From the NCBI GenBank assembly GCA_964036315.1, contig OZ038492.1, positions 33,393,118-33,457,117 of the forward strand: a stretch of 64,000 bases of DNA, written 5' to 3'. Source of the DNA: Acanthosepion esculentum (lineage: Eukaryota; Mollusca; Cephalopoda; Sepiida; Sepiidae). The position numbers and the translations under genes are program-made. The notes below the pieces were generated by a model, which had not been told where the DNA came from, did not search any database, and was given only the letters and a program-made list of their open reading frames with translations. Below, piece after piece: positions 1 through 10,161 of the stretch. Every line of letters starts with the position of its first letter. Within the stretch, counting starts at the first letter, position 1.

Positions 1-885
1 AACATAACGTATTGGAGCTGATGATGAAATAGTTTTGCATATGATTTTATAGTGGGTTATCAGTTATAGTGAAGTGTATGAGTGTTGAAACAGATTAGTT
101 CGATTTGGCCTTGTTAGTTAGATAGCCCACCATAAGAGGGGTATAAAACAAGAAAATCAAATTGTAAAGTGAAACAACAAATTTATATACATATAAATCA
201 ATTTAGGTTTTTACAAATAAAATGAAAGTATTTTGGTTGATACAAGGTCGTCAAAATGTTCGTAGTAGTCCTTGCAAGAATGAGTTTAAGTGTACGTAGG
301 CAGGAACGTATGTGTGGATGTATGTATGTATGTATGTATGAGCGTTATCGTAGGGTAGGAATGTCCTTGAAGTAATCGCTCAGTCTTAAAATGTTCCGTT
401 CGTTTATCAAGTATAAAAGAGCTGCGGGAGAAAGGTAGAGATAATAATAACGATCACTTGACGTTTGTTAAAGGACGTGTTAATACGCTCGTCTCCTTCT
501 CTCTGGTGACAAGCGAACTTGCCCGTTTTTTATTTTGTTCGTGGTGCTTGAAAAGGTAATTTGGGAATTCACTCCCGGATATGATTCGGGCCTTTCCATT
601 GGACGACAAACAAACTTCGCGTCGGCTCGCGAAAAGGTCCACAAAAGAATTTGTTTCTGAGAATTGAAGATTATTTGAATTCTGTTTTTAAATGTTTCCT
701 AGTTTTCTATTGGCCGAAAAACATTTCGTAATCAAGGTGTGAAATTTCACGAGTTTTGTTTTGGATTCGCTTTTGCGTGTGTGTTAAGCAAAGTTTGTAA
801 ATTCGAATCTTTTTAATTTCTAACAAAATCAATGAGTCAGTGCTTAGCATTTGAATTTTAAATCTAGATCTTGTTTTGTTCACTG
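1..885. other. Unassigned CpG-containing DNA
   Basis: No gene recognised. A short TATG tetranucleotide run lies at about 318-340. CpG is common here (for example around 455-640), unlike most of the window after 23 kb. The open frames here are short and resemble nothing I know. Confidence 0.5.
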
Positions 886-889
886 CAAT

Positions 890-2515
890 TTCTCCAGGAT
901 TTATCATCTTCCAATGATAAGGGAATTGTCCCTCGAATCCTCTGACAACTCTTTCATGTGCTTTCGACTTTCATTATTACACCCTGTTAGCTATCGCTTT
1001 TTCCTTTATAGCTCCCCCTCCTCTCAGACCTGCAGCATATTAAACATAGTCTTTGATAGAATTAGAATTATAGAAAAGGTACTCTTTCTTCATTCATCTG
1101 CGAACGTTTTTGTGTTCGCCGATTTTAATGCGCATCACGACACGTGGCTTAAACACTCTAACTGAATGTTTCGCCCGTATATTTTCCTTAAACTCTACTG
1201 TTGACTCATCTGGAGTATCCCTGCCTAACTTCCCACTTAGAACTGAGTCTCTGTTGAGTGATATACATATAACTCTTTCTATGGTTTCTGCTATCATCTC
1301 TAATCTGGATCCCCGCAAAGCATACCTATAATAGTCCTTAAGAAGTGTGTTCCCGAACTGGTTCCTGTTCTCGCTAAACTGTATAATAAATGCCTCACTG
1401 CCTCTTGTTTTCCTGCCTGTTGAAAAATCCTCATCCGTTTTTCCAGTTTTTAGGAATTCAGGTGAACCGTCCGACCCTTCCAACTATCAGATTTATACCA
1501 CTTTTTGGAAAACTAGTAGAGGCTCTAATGAATGCTGAATTGGATAAGCATCTCACATCGCATGGCCTTCTTTCACATAAGCAATATGATTTTCGTTTCT
1601 CTAAGTAAACTGCTGATGTTAATTGCGGATAGAGTTAATTACGCTCTAGGTAAGAATGATGAAACTCAGGGTGTAACTTTGGACATCCCGAAAGCTTTCG
1701 ACAGGGTTTGACATACAAGTCTTCTTCACAAGTTGAAAAGTTACGGGTTTTCCTCCAAATTTTTGAACTGATTCAATCTTTCTTATCAAAGTTATTAAGT
1801 GAAAGTTATCTTGAACGGCCACTCCTCTAGATCCTTCTGTACTAATGCAGGTGTTCCCCAAGACTCTATCCTTGATTCTACTTTTTAAAATTTTTTTATT
1901 AATGACATTCCCGATGGCATCAGCTCTCAATTTAGTATCTATGATGATGACACAACCATTTACTCCTGTCTCGTTAGTATGTCTGATCAGTTCGATAAGG
2001 TCAAATTGGCGGCTGATGTCAAAAACGACATTCAGTCTGTTGGTAACTTGGGCAAAGAACAGCTTGTTAATTTTAAAACCTCCGGAAGTAAACAGCTCAA
2101 TATTAGTCATTCTAGAAACCCCTTTCTGCCTTCCATCAACATGACTGATGCAAACCTTCAAGAGAGTGACTTGTTGCGCCTTCACGAGCTAACGTACTCG
2201 GCTGACATGAAGTGGAAGACTATATTGAATCCATTGCTAGGTTAGTTGCTAAGAAAGTTGATTCAGTGTGTCGTGCTAGACAATTTTTCTCTTCACAATC
2301 TATACTTATATATCTATAAGTCTACCATTCGTCCAGGCTTAGAATATTGCTGTCACATGTGACTCGGTGCTTCGTTGATAAAATCGAAAGGAGAATCAGC
2401 AATATTATTGGTCCTGATCTGGCGTCTCGACATCAATCTCATTTCCACCACCGTAAAGTTTCCTGTCTTTTTTTATAAATACTTTCATGGTAATTGTTCG
2501 GATGGTTGTTAACAA
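890..2515 (+). mobile_element. CR1-like non-LTR retrotransposon (LINE family 1), decayed
   Basis: Remnant of a non-LTR retrotransposon ORF2. An AP-endonuclease piece is visible at about 910-1160, ending in a FADFNAHHDTWLKHS motif. The sequence then jumps to the start of the reverse transcriptase near 1165, so the endonuclease-RT linker has been deleted. RT pieces and the C-terminal part follow in shifting frames to about 2475. Other copies of the same family lie at 9.84-11.77 (-), 20.98-21.88 (+), 36.43-37.27 (+), 47.49-48.10 (-) and 59.24-60.44 kb (+), and comparing them supports the assignment. The family resembles CR1/L2/Jockey-type LINEs; I cannot fix the clade by eye. It is interrupted by stops and cannot be active. 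Confidence 0.85.
1165..2475 (+). pseudogene. Reverse transcriptase pseudogene of LINE family 1
   Basis: RT remnant read across at least three frames. Recognisable in order: an N-terminal stretch with SNLDPRKAYL near 1300; thumb/finger residues NAELDKHLTSHGLLSHKQY at 1531-1587; VTLDIPKAFDRV near 1674 (motif A, normally LDISKAFD); a decayed GVPQDSILD near 1851 (normally GVPQGSILGP); YDDDTTIYS near 1942 where the catalytic YADD would stand (alanine replaced by aspartate); then KLAADVKNDIQSV near 2005. Frameshifts, stops and the damaged catalytic box show it is dead. The C-terminal portion ends at about 2475, with a run resembling the YKYFHGNCS tail seen in the other copies. Confidence 0.85.
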
Positions 2516-2519
2516 AAGG

Positions 2520-2940
2520 AACATCCCAACATGTAAATTACAAGTTGGAGATACCGAAGTCAAGCAGATGGAGGATCGACTTAAAGCAACAGAAATGTGG
2601 TTCTACAGAAAGGTGCTGAGAATATCATGAACCGAATATGTGAGCAGCGACGAAGTTCTAGAGATAATGGCAACAAAAAAGGATTTTACTTAACATCAAG
2701 AAGAAACAGTTGAAATTTCTGGAGCATATAATAAGGAAAGAGGACTTGGAAATTGAAACTCACATGACAGTTTGACGGTAAAAGAGGCAGAGGAAGGCAA
2801 CGCATAACATACCTGGTGAGCCAGAGAATGTTTTAGGAGAAATGTCAGGAAGACTAAAGTTATTGAGAGCTACAAGAGACAGGAAATTGTGGAGAGCCAT
2901 GTTCGCCAACGTCCTGAAGAGAGACGGCTAATAGAAGAAG
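2520..2940 (+). mobile_element. LINE family 2, ORF2 C-terminal fragment
   Basis: Fragment of a second non-LTR element family, recognised by the shared C-terminal string that reads RDRKLWRAMFANVLKRDG near 2878-2930, preceded by QLKFLEHIIRKE-like residues near 2708. It follows directly on LINE family 1. It ends in an AGAAGAAGAATA tail, the typical 3' end of this family in the window. Related pieces lie at 12.84, 13.23 (-), 14.06, 26.88 (-), 39.64 and 43.32 kb. Several frames are used, so it is a pseudogene piece. Confidence 0.75.
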
Positions 2941-2944
2941 AATA

Positions 2945-3355
2945 AAAGTTTTGTTACGCCGACTTCCATCTACTGTTTCAACCGGCACTTCAAGGAATAA
3001 AGTTACAATCAAAAGGGTAATGCTGAATCAGGTGAAGATAAGGTGGTAGGAAATTAAGATTATTGGGATAATGTCAATTGACTCTTAACTTGAAAAGGTC
3101 AAGATTGAAGTTTTCGGTAAGCATCTACATAAGAGTTTGTTCCACAAAGTAGCAGTTTTGGGGCAAAAAAGTTGTTCGAGTGAAACTCTTCTTATATTTG
3201 GGACACATGAGAAATTATGGTGATCCGACAATGGAACACAAAATTGCCTCTTGTATCATTTCATTGCACAACATACAGTACCATCTTTGTGCATTCTAAC
3301 CGTAAGCCTTATCTTCAGTACTCTGGCTCTACACAGCTGGGGAATATGCAGCTGG

Positions 3356-3357
<2 letters not shown>
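2945..3357. other. Unassigned DNA
   Basis: No gene or recognised repeat. It may be further decayed retrotransposon, but I see no decisive motif. Confidence 0.4.
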
Positions 3358-3409
<52 letters not shown>

Positions 3410-3432
3410 ACACCAAAATATATATATATATA
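3358..3432. repeat. (TA)n microsatellite, two blocks
   Basis: A long TA block (to about 3406) and a short one (about 3417-3432). Each is followed by the same TAGGGACACCAAAA string, so the edge of the array has been duplicated. Confidence 0.9.
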
Positions 3433-3500
3433 GGGACACCAAAATTCATGCTATAACGTTATCCAGGTTTCGGCCGTTAGGCATCCTCAGGCAGGTAGGA
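3433..3500 (-). other. CTGAGGA...CGAAAC hairpin module
   Basis: On the minus strand this reads CTGAGGA, a short GCC-TAAC-GGC stem-loop, then CGAAAC, and further on GTGTC next to the TA run. The order of blocks recalls the hammerhead ribozyme core (CUGANGA, stem II, GAAA). Stem I is not evident, so I call only a motif resemblance. The same order of blocks occurs in the tRNA-SINE tails at 22.5, 24.7, 25.1 and 26.5 kb. Confidence 0.35.
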
Positions 3501-3558
3501 TGAAATATTTTAGTTTACTCCACTTTTCTCCTTTTGCTCTACAACCTAAATTTTCATG

Positions 3559-3709
3559 ATTTTGTATTGAGCGCTTTTTGCGATTGCGCCTTCTTAAACA
3601 CGGCTGTCTAAAGCTTCTTTTTACAATATATTATTTTATATTTTATATTGCATTCTAAATTTTTATATATTCGTAGCATTTACTTTTAAAAAAGTGCTCA
3701 ATACAAAAT
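3559..3709. mobile_element. Small inverted-repeat (fold-back/MITE-like) element
   Basis: The arm at 3559-3579 and the arm at 3688-3709 are inverted copies with about one mismatch in 21 (core TTTTGTATTGAGC). The roughly 110-bp interior is very AT-rich and non-coding. Non-autonomous DNA element or fold-back; superfamily unknown. Confidence 0.6.
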
Positions 3710-3720
3710 AGAGCAATATA

Positions 3721-4140
3721 TCATTATTATTTTTATTAAAAGAGATTATAATAAAAACATGCTGAAATCGCTACACAAAAGCTATCAAGTTTCAATACTT
3801 TTATTGTACTTTCTTCAAGCGATGATAAGTAACTGGCGATTAAATGATTTTTAAGGTAATGTAAAAACAAAGTGTTACCTCTTTTCTGAATGTTAAAAGG
3901 GGTAGACATAAGGTCAGAATTAAAATTAGACTTGTAGGTATGTCTTGATTAACCAAGTAAATGTCAGATCTACGCTAAACAGAAAAGTAAGCTCAGAGGG
4001 TGGAGGCGGGTGAAATATTTTTTCATCTCATGATAAACCGGAATTGACGATTGCGGAAAATATGTTAGCGACAAGCATTTGTGAAGCGGTTTCAACATGT
4101 TTTTATTATAATCTCTTATAATAATAATAAAAATAATAAT
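3721..4140. mobile_element. MITE-like element with about 50-60 bp terminal inverted repeats
   Basis: The left arm at about 3721-3785 and the right arm at about 4065-4140 are inverted copies sharing AGAGATTATAATAAAAACAT, followed by a diverged extension (TGCTGAAATCGCT versus TGTTGAAACCGCT). The interior of about 280 bp has no coding potential. Length and arms suit a non-autonomous DNA transposon. No clear target duplication, because the flanks are TAA/TTA-rich. Confidence 0.6.
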
Positions 4141-4141
4141 A

Positions 4142-4212
<71 letters not shown>
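4141..4212. repeat. (TA)n microsatellite
   Basis: About 70 bp of uninterrupted TA, abutting the right arm of the preceding inverted-repeat element. Confidence 0.95.
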
Positions 4213-4215
<3 letters not shown>

Positions 4216-4317
4216 AAAGTTATTAAATTCAGCATATATATAAAATAAAATTTATTAAATTCAGCCGACAAGTAATATTTTTTATTAAATAATTTTTATT
4301 ATCATCTTCATAATTTT

Positions 4318-4530
4318 ACTAATACCCTTGGGAAAGGTATGAATCCTATTCTTCTCACCCCAGCTATGGGTAAATAGCAGGACAAACCGGATTCTATAGC
4401 CTTGGATGGCAACTGGTCTACTACAGAAAGAAATGGCAACTTGAAATAGCGGTGGGAAAAATCTGCCTCGTCAGTCATGTATCGAAAGATACATGGTCGC
4501 TTAAGCGTGTATCTCATTCATTATCAAGGA
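4318..4530 (+). mobile_element. SINE body (5S-SINE family), head missing
   Basis: Shares with the copies at 6354, 6885, 13437, 21346, 34672 (-) and 62171 the body string GGAAAGGTATGAATCC, a pyrimidine-rich stretch, CAGCTATGGG-TAAATAGCAGGACAAAC and TTCTATAGCCTTGG. It is followed by the distal part (GGTGGGAAAAATCTGCCTCGTCAGTCATG...CGTGTAT) also seen at 21.5 and 62.5 kb. It lacks the 5S-like head, so it is 5'-truncated. Confidence 0.75.
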
Positions 4531-4589
4531 CTATATACTGTCAGAATAGTAGGCAAGATTCCATTGACTACATCCTGGGATTTCGTAAA

Positions 4590-4680
4590 AAAGATGAAAG
4601 TTTGAGTCACTCCAAAATGACGTCATATGTAACGGTTAAAGGGAGCGAGACCACACTAGAAAGAATCTTATTCCCAAATT
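4590..4680 (+). repeat. CRE-containing repeat module, copy 1
   Basis: Contains the palindrome TGACGTCA followed by TAACGGT, GGGAGCGAGACC and CAC-TAGAAAG. A second copy with the same order occurs at 6235-6318. TGACGTCA is the full CREB/ATF consensus; whether it is bound is unknown. Confidence 0.5.
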
Positions 4681-4766
4681 CAAAAGATACATTTAAAATT
4701 AAATAAACAGACCTTGTCGGTTGAATTTAATAAAAGTTGTTTGGCTGAATACTTGCTGCCTTTCCA

Positions 4767-5313
4767 ATAAAGTTGTCGGAGTTAGCTCCTCCTCATTTCC
4801 TTAATCCTTCAACAGGGGTCTCTCTCCCACGAGTATAAATACTGGCTGACCTTTCTCTCTCTCTCTCTCTCTCTCTCTTTTCCGACTTAGGCCTCTGGCG
4901 GCCATCTCGCGTGGAGATGAGGTAAAATCTCTTTTTCGACTCAGGCCTTGGGCCGCAACCTCGCGCGGAGGCGAGGAAAAACTTTCTCTTTTTCACTTAG
5001 GCCAATATGTGACATCTCACAGATACAGCGTTTCCCATATTCTGGGAACACGCTAAGGACAATACACGTACGTACGGACACTCAACACAACATACACACA
5101 CACACACACAAATAACTTCTCCATACAAACACTATGTAACTTTTCATGTCTTCGTGTATTAATATATTTGTTTACCCATAATATATATTTGTTTACCCAT
5201 GTATATCGGTCTTGTTTGTTTTCTTTTGTCTTCTTTGGACTTCATTAAAGTCCAACATTCCTATGTAACTGGACCGACTAGCAGGAAATCTTAACCCAGA
5301 GATATCTCTTCAC
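4767..5313 (-). mobile_element. LTR-like repeat, copy 1 (3' LTR fragment)
   Basis: About 545 bp, homologous to 12186-12707. Read on the minus strand it begins TGTGAAGAGATATC and ends CTAACTCCGACA, the TG...CA form of an LTR, and it shares end motifs (TGTGAA, CGACA) with the solo LTR at 10555-11468. Just outside its 5' end on the minus strand is CCTGGGGGTAAAA, which looks like a polypurine tract. Inside is a CpG-rich run of two to three diverged copies of a roughly 55-bp unit (GACTTAGGCC...GAGATGAGG), a (CT)n tract and a TATAAATA string. No matching direct repeats flank it, so it is probably a fragment of a Gypsy-type element. Confidence 0.6.
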
Positions 5314-5944
5314 ATTTTACCCCCAGGGGTCCGCCACAAAGTGTTGAATCTGTTGCTCGAAGTTGTGGATAAACTGTTGTATGTTCATATTGTGTTATTG
5401 TTTTGTTCAAGTTCTTTCGACCATATCAGTCATTTTCAAGAACCACTGTGGTGTCTATGTGGTAGTTAGACTTCCTTTGTCGTCATCTTGGTATTATTTG
5501 AATATCCATTATAAAAATTCAGGACGTGCAATTAGTAAATACTAAACACACTTAGGACCCCTCGGTGTATAGATCAGTTATTACGAATGAAGTACAAGAG
5601 AAAAAGAAATGGAACATAGAATAGACTGTGCCAGAGGTACTTACGCCGAAAACCAGCAATTTGCTACGAAACCAAAACATCAGCCTGAAAACTCGAGTAG
5701 TGCTCTTAAAGTGCCTCGTCGGATAGCGACTTTCGTATGAATTTTATGCCAAACAAACCCGTTCAGAAATATTTAAACAGTTCTATACAACCGCTTTCTG
5801 GGATCAATAGTGAAGAAAGTCTTTAAGCAAGTAGGGCCTGAGGACCTTGGCAAAGATCATCCTGCTTTGAACACTGTGGACGGGCGATACAGACCCACAA
5901 AAAAAAAAACAACTCTATCAAATAACAGAAACTACATAGCTTGA
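5314..5944. other. Unassigned DNA
   Basis: No gene recognised. The first 25 bp is the purine-tract side of the LTR. The later part (about 5560-5940) may be upstream sequence of the LINE fragment that follows, but no catalytic motif is visible. Confidence 0.4.
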
Positions 5945-6065
5945 GGACTACCAAGAGCAGCAACAATTAAAATGGATAGCACGTATAACGCGAAGAGAAA
6001 ATAACGACATAATCAAGATGTTAACATTCCACACCACTTCAAATAAAAGGCTAGAAAGGAAACCC
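5945..6065 (+). mobile_element. Third LINE family, ORF2 C-terminal remnant
   Basis: One frame reads QLKWIARITRRENNDIIKML, then TFHTTSNKRLERKP, without a stop. This resembles the post-RT C-terminal segment (KWIAHV-RREN-ND...LTFH) common in non-LTR elements of aquatic invertebrates. It is distinct from families 1 and 2 here. Short, and no catalytic domain is present. Confidence 0.5.
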
Positions 6066-6234
6066 TAATCAATACTGTAAAAAGAAATAACAGTTACTGA
6101 ACTTGAGAAAACTGTTTTCCTAAGAGATTATTTTAAGAGAAATATTTTGTAAATTTCAACCAAAAACAGTACTGGATTCTGAGGCAGTGAATGCCAGATG
6201 TGTCCTTATAAGGAAAACGGCTACCATTTGGAAA

Positions 6235-6318
6235 GCCGGAAGTTTGAAATAGTCTGCGGTGACGTCATGTATAACGGTGTTTGGGAACGAGGCCGCACCA
6301 GAAAGTGATTTTTTATTT
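6235..6318 (+). repeat. CRE-containing repeat module, copy 2
   Basis: Second copy of the module at 4590-4680: TGACGTCATGTATAACGGT, then GGGAACGAGGCCGCACCAGAAAG. It lies just upstream of the 5S-SINE at 6354, whereas copy 1 lies just downstream of a SINE body. Confidence 0.5.
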
Positions 6319-6353
6319 TCATTTTATATTTATTTATTTATATGCATATATAA

Positions 6354-6600
6354 GTGGCTTACGGTCATATCCCGATGAAACGTCGGTTCCCGTACGATCA
6401 CCGAAGTTAAGCAACGTCAAGCCTGATTAGCTTGGATATGCAGGTAGTAATGTCATGGATAATAGCTCGGAATTGTTTATCGGAAAGCCGAGTTCCAATT
6501 CCCCTTGCGTTCGTTATATTCATTCACGTGCAAATACCTTTGCGAAATGTACGAATCCATCTCTTCTGCCCCACCTATGGGTTAAATAGTAAGAATTGTA
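6354..6600 (+). mobile_element. 5S-rRNA-derived SINE
   Basis: The head at 6354-6431 matches animal 5S rRNA in order: TTACGGTCATATC, CGATGAAACGTCGGTTCCCGT, CGATCACCGAAGTTAAGCAACGTC, AAGCCTGATTAG. It then jumps to CTTGGATATGCAGG, so the 3' third of the 5S part is deleted. The common SINE body follows (GAGTTCCAATTCC, ATTCACGTGCAAATACC, ACGAATCCATCTCTTCTGCCCCACCTATGGGTTAAATAG). 5S-derived SINEs use the internal 5S promoter for Pol III. The head still holds eight CpGs, in contrast to the copies at 34.8 and 62.2 kb, which have none. Confidence 0.8.
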
Positions 6601-6884
6601 GCAATAACCCATTATTATCGAAAAAAAAAAATTCTTGCAATCTAAAAATATTTTCTGCTTTAAAATAACCTGCAAAGGGTTGATAAGCGTTTCAAATCAA
6701 TCGATCAATATATATATAAGCACATTTTGGCTCACCAAATTTTGCCTGATCCACAATCAATTCGAATTGGGAATTGCTTTCATCCACATGATAGTTATTT
6801 ATGGTGGTATGTTCACATCTTGAAAACTTCAGGGTGGTATTTGTACAGGCTGGTACCTGGCTGCCTATATTAGTTTTGAGGCAC
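6601..6884. other. Unassigned AT-rich DNA
   Basis: Begins with an A-run (about 6620-6630) that could be the tail of the SINE. No gene or recognised repeat. Confidence 0.4.
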
Positions 6885-7075
6885 AGTGGAGTAATGGATT
6901 GCGGCTCGAGTTGAAGAACCGGAGAGCCGAGTTCGAATTCCAGTCGAATTCATTACGTTCACTTACGCTTGGAAAAGGTATGAATCCATCAATGCTATGC
7001 TATGAGTAAATAGCACGACAAACTGGGTTCTATAGCCTTGGTTGGCAACCGGTCTAGGAGAAGGAAAACTCTGAC
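6885..7075 (+). mobile_element. SINE body copy
   Basis: Body of the 5S-SINE family without the 5S head: GGATTGCGGCTCGAG, GAGAGCCGAGTTCGAATTCC, CATTACGTTCACTTACGC, TTGGAAAAGGTATGAATCC, AGTAAATAGCACGACAAAC, TTCTATAGCCTTGGTTGGCA, ending ACCGGTCTAGGAGAAGG. The GAGTTCGAATTCC string resembles a Pol III B box, so this copy may represent a variant with a tRNA-like start. Confidence 0.7.
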
Positions 7076-9840
7076 TTCAAACTAGAGGGTTGGGCCCCGT
7101 CAGGCTGTCTTGTCCAATACACACCACTTATGCTCCGACTGTAGCAGATGTGGTGCCCCTACAGGACTCGTGATTAGTATTCCAGATTCGCAAGATAATT
7201 CACCTTCTCTGGTTCTCTCCTCATCTGACGATTGTTCTACTGTAGGTATAATACTGGCCATCTTCTCCGCTTTCTAGTGTACCATTTAGGTATTCTTACC
7301 GGTGGTCTACCTCATCACAGTACCAACAGGTGTCCTTTAATATATTTCAATCCTTGACTCTAACCTAACATCAGCCATCTCTCTACGAACAGATTTTAAA
7401 ATGGAGCCTAGCATTTGTCTACTAAATATTTGTACACATTTTGTGTCTACTATTATGTCCGCGCCCTAGGTATAAATATAAAGACAATGTATCAAGTAAT
7501 CAGTTCAAGTGAGAATTCGTGTGATAATCTGAGTAGCAGCCGGGTGTAATAATCCGAGTCGAAGTCATTACGAAATCTCTCGTGTTTAGTCTAGTTTCTG
7601 CTGTACGCAAACTGTTTTCAGAAGAAATTGGACAAAAAAAAAAAAAAGAGATAATTTTGAGAAAACATTTCAACAATTTCTGGAATATAAAAATTTTGAA
7701 TTTAAACTTTATCTGCTTCTTCTTTTCTCTTTTCTTTTTCTTGTGGACGACTTGAAAATTTTTACAAGGCCAGATTTTTACCCCCACAACCTTTCATAAA
7801 TAGAATCAATATAAAGTCCTTGGATATAATCACTTTACATAGTCAAAACATTTTGTGGTAGAATCTTGAGTTTGTCAGTGACATAATTTAATTATGAAGT
7901 GAATACGTATGAGATGCGGGATTTGATGCTTTAAGTGTTCTTGGATATAGAAATTTAGTTGAATAACATGTTTGAATGTAAAAAAATTGTCATAATTTGA
8001 AAAGTTTTATAAGTCCACTATTCTGCTCTAAATTCGTGAAAATGCATAGTCATTTAGATTCGAATCATTTTAAAACTATATTGTGCAAAATTTTGCGAAG
8101 GAGAGAAATGTGTGTGTGTTTAAGATTTTTTTGTGAACTGTGATTGGTCATTCTTAAAGTCTGTAATATTTTACTGCGATTTTTATGTATGCCTCTTACA
8201 AAAATGTATAATAAAAAGGAAATGTAATAAAAAATGTAAATGAAATGATTAAAGAGTAGTTAAAAATAATGCAATAGACTAGATTTGTTTATTACACTTT
8301 CTTTTGAAAGGAGTGCTTATAAATATTTATTAACAGAAGAAAGTTTTAATACGTATTCTTTAAATAAAAAAAATACTATAATTTAAGCAGACGGTTAATA
8401 AAAAAATTTTGATGTGTAAAACTTTGTATATTTGAAGCTCAAATTGATGTTGTAAAGATACCGCCAAAATGAAACCTGAGTATTTATAAAAAAGATACAT
8501 GTGATTTTTTAACCAATGGAGAAAGTAAGTTGCGATCCAGTGATATCAAATTTCTGATTCAACTTGGAACTGATTTGTGGCTATTTAAGAAATCTGTCTG
8601 GTCAGTCAGAGAAAAGGGAACTTGACTTTCACAGGCGAAAGTCATTGGTAGCTGCCAGGAGAGCAAAAGAATGAAGGATTTCGGCATTTTTAATGACGAC
8701 TACTACGACAACAAAAAGAAGTAACAGAAAAAAACAACTGGAAGAAGCAGAAAGAACGAAAAAGAAAAGAAAGCAGAAAAGGGAAGTTTCTACAATCGAG
8801 AGATAAACTATTATCTTTCTATAGGTATTTGTGAAAGTTTATCACAAAATTAGGATTAGTAACCCTGATTTTTTATGAAAATACTCATTTCGGTTTGTAA
8901 AATTGAACTGTCGTCTAAACAAACTAGTAACTTAGCGACGCTTGTGAATTTGCCATCCTTCTAAACTCCTTTCGACAGTCGTCTGAATCGAAGTAAGTGA
9001 ACCATTATTCCGATACTAATTGTAATTGTTTTTTTATGCGCCTAACATATTTTTAAATAGAACTTGTTATTTTGCCTAATTGTGTAAAACACAAAGAAAT
9101 TCTTGTGGAAAATTTGTATTCTGTCCTTTTACTATCTTTCATGTCATTTAATGAATGGAAATTTCTCTCTAATTTCACACGGTAGTAAGTTTCTTTCATA
9201 ATGCTCGGGATAAGTGATTGGACGTTCTCTCTTCTCCTCTTCCTCCACCAAAAAAATCTTTTTTACTATTTGGCAATGTCATTTGTGAAAATGCCTTATG
9301 CGCATCATATAAAGTGTTGTTTTTAATCATTTTTTGTGTTATATTTCTTTCGTATTTCAGAAGCTGTATTTTATTTCACACTAATATTGTATTTATACTT
9401 CAAATGAGGTTTATTTTTTCTTCACATTTATAGTATCCTAACACAATCATGATCATTTGTTTACGTAGGATATAGTGTATTGGGGTAGGTAAACTAAACA
9501 AAACTTATGGTAAAAACACAACTAATGGTACTTTTTTATGCTACACACCAAACTCGTTCAACATTAGCCAAAACATCTTATACACCATTTAATTTTTAAA
9601 ATGTAGGCCTTTTTAATGAATACAGTCCTGACATCGATGGTGCTTGTGGGGCTGAAGCCCAACCAAAAACATTTGGCTGAAACTGAGAACGAAACAGAAG
9701 ACTAAATTTAGCTTCAATCTATGACTATGCTACCAAGCTGAGCTGTATCATTAGACTAAAATCATTATTGCCATTAATTCTCGAAATAAGTCATAAAACT
9801 TCATTTTTTTCAAAACATTATCTTAAAAAATTTTTTAAAA
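7076..9840. other. Long AT-rich stretch without a recognised gene
   Basis: 7076-7480 is less AT-rich and may be old transposon, but no motif is decisive. 7500-9840 is strongly AT-rich with many stops. A GTAAGT string sits at about 8992 (GAATCGAAGTAAGTGAA) downstream of a purine-rich region; it could be a splice donor, but no exon is supported. Confidence 0.4.
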
Positions 9841-9842
9841 AT

Positions 9843-10161
9843 CATTTCACCCCATGAAAGGCAATAAAGCCACTAAAACGTAAGGTGAGTATTGAGAGTT
9901 AGAAAATATACTATTAAGGAGAGTGGACAATAAAAGAACAAAAATTAAGAAGATTGAAGATAACGATTGACACTGCATTTAAATTTTTGAACATCAAACT
10001 TGACTGGGAAGCAAAAAGCCAGAAAAGAATTCGACAAACGAGAAATGCGATAGAAGAAACTGTTAGCATAGAACTTACGGTTATATCTAACCATTTCAAC
10101 TGGAGTATGATGAGACCTTGTTGCCAATCAAGTACTGCGCTTAAATTCGTAAAGTCTAGTA
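9843..10161 (-). mobile_element. LINE family 1, 3' end (minus), part of an interrupted copy
   Basis: On the minus strand this encodes the end of ORF2: VEMVRYNRKFYANSFFYRIS, then RLSNSFLAFCFPVKFDVQKF, ending in RYLQSS. A 3' UTR follows, with the family-typical AGTGGCTTTATTGCCTTTC near 9850-9870. The coding strand continues into 10524-10554 and then 11469-11770, so a single LINE copy was split by two later insertions. Confidence 0.8.

Noticed and set aside
1094..1483. 129-codon minus-strand frame
   Set aside because: It is the antisense of the LINE family 1 endonuclease/RT region.
1646..2185. 179-codon minus-strand frame
   Set aside because: Antisense of the LINE family 1 RT; the plus strand carries the conserved motifs.
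6354..6431. Functional 5S rRNA gene
   Set aside because: The 3' third is deleted and it is fused to a repeated SINE body.
8985..9000. Second candidate first-exon donor (GAAGTAAGTG)
   Set aside because: No convincing exon or promoter upstream; GTAAGT strings occur by chance in DNA of this length.
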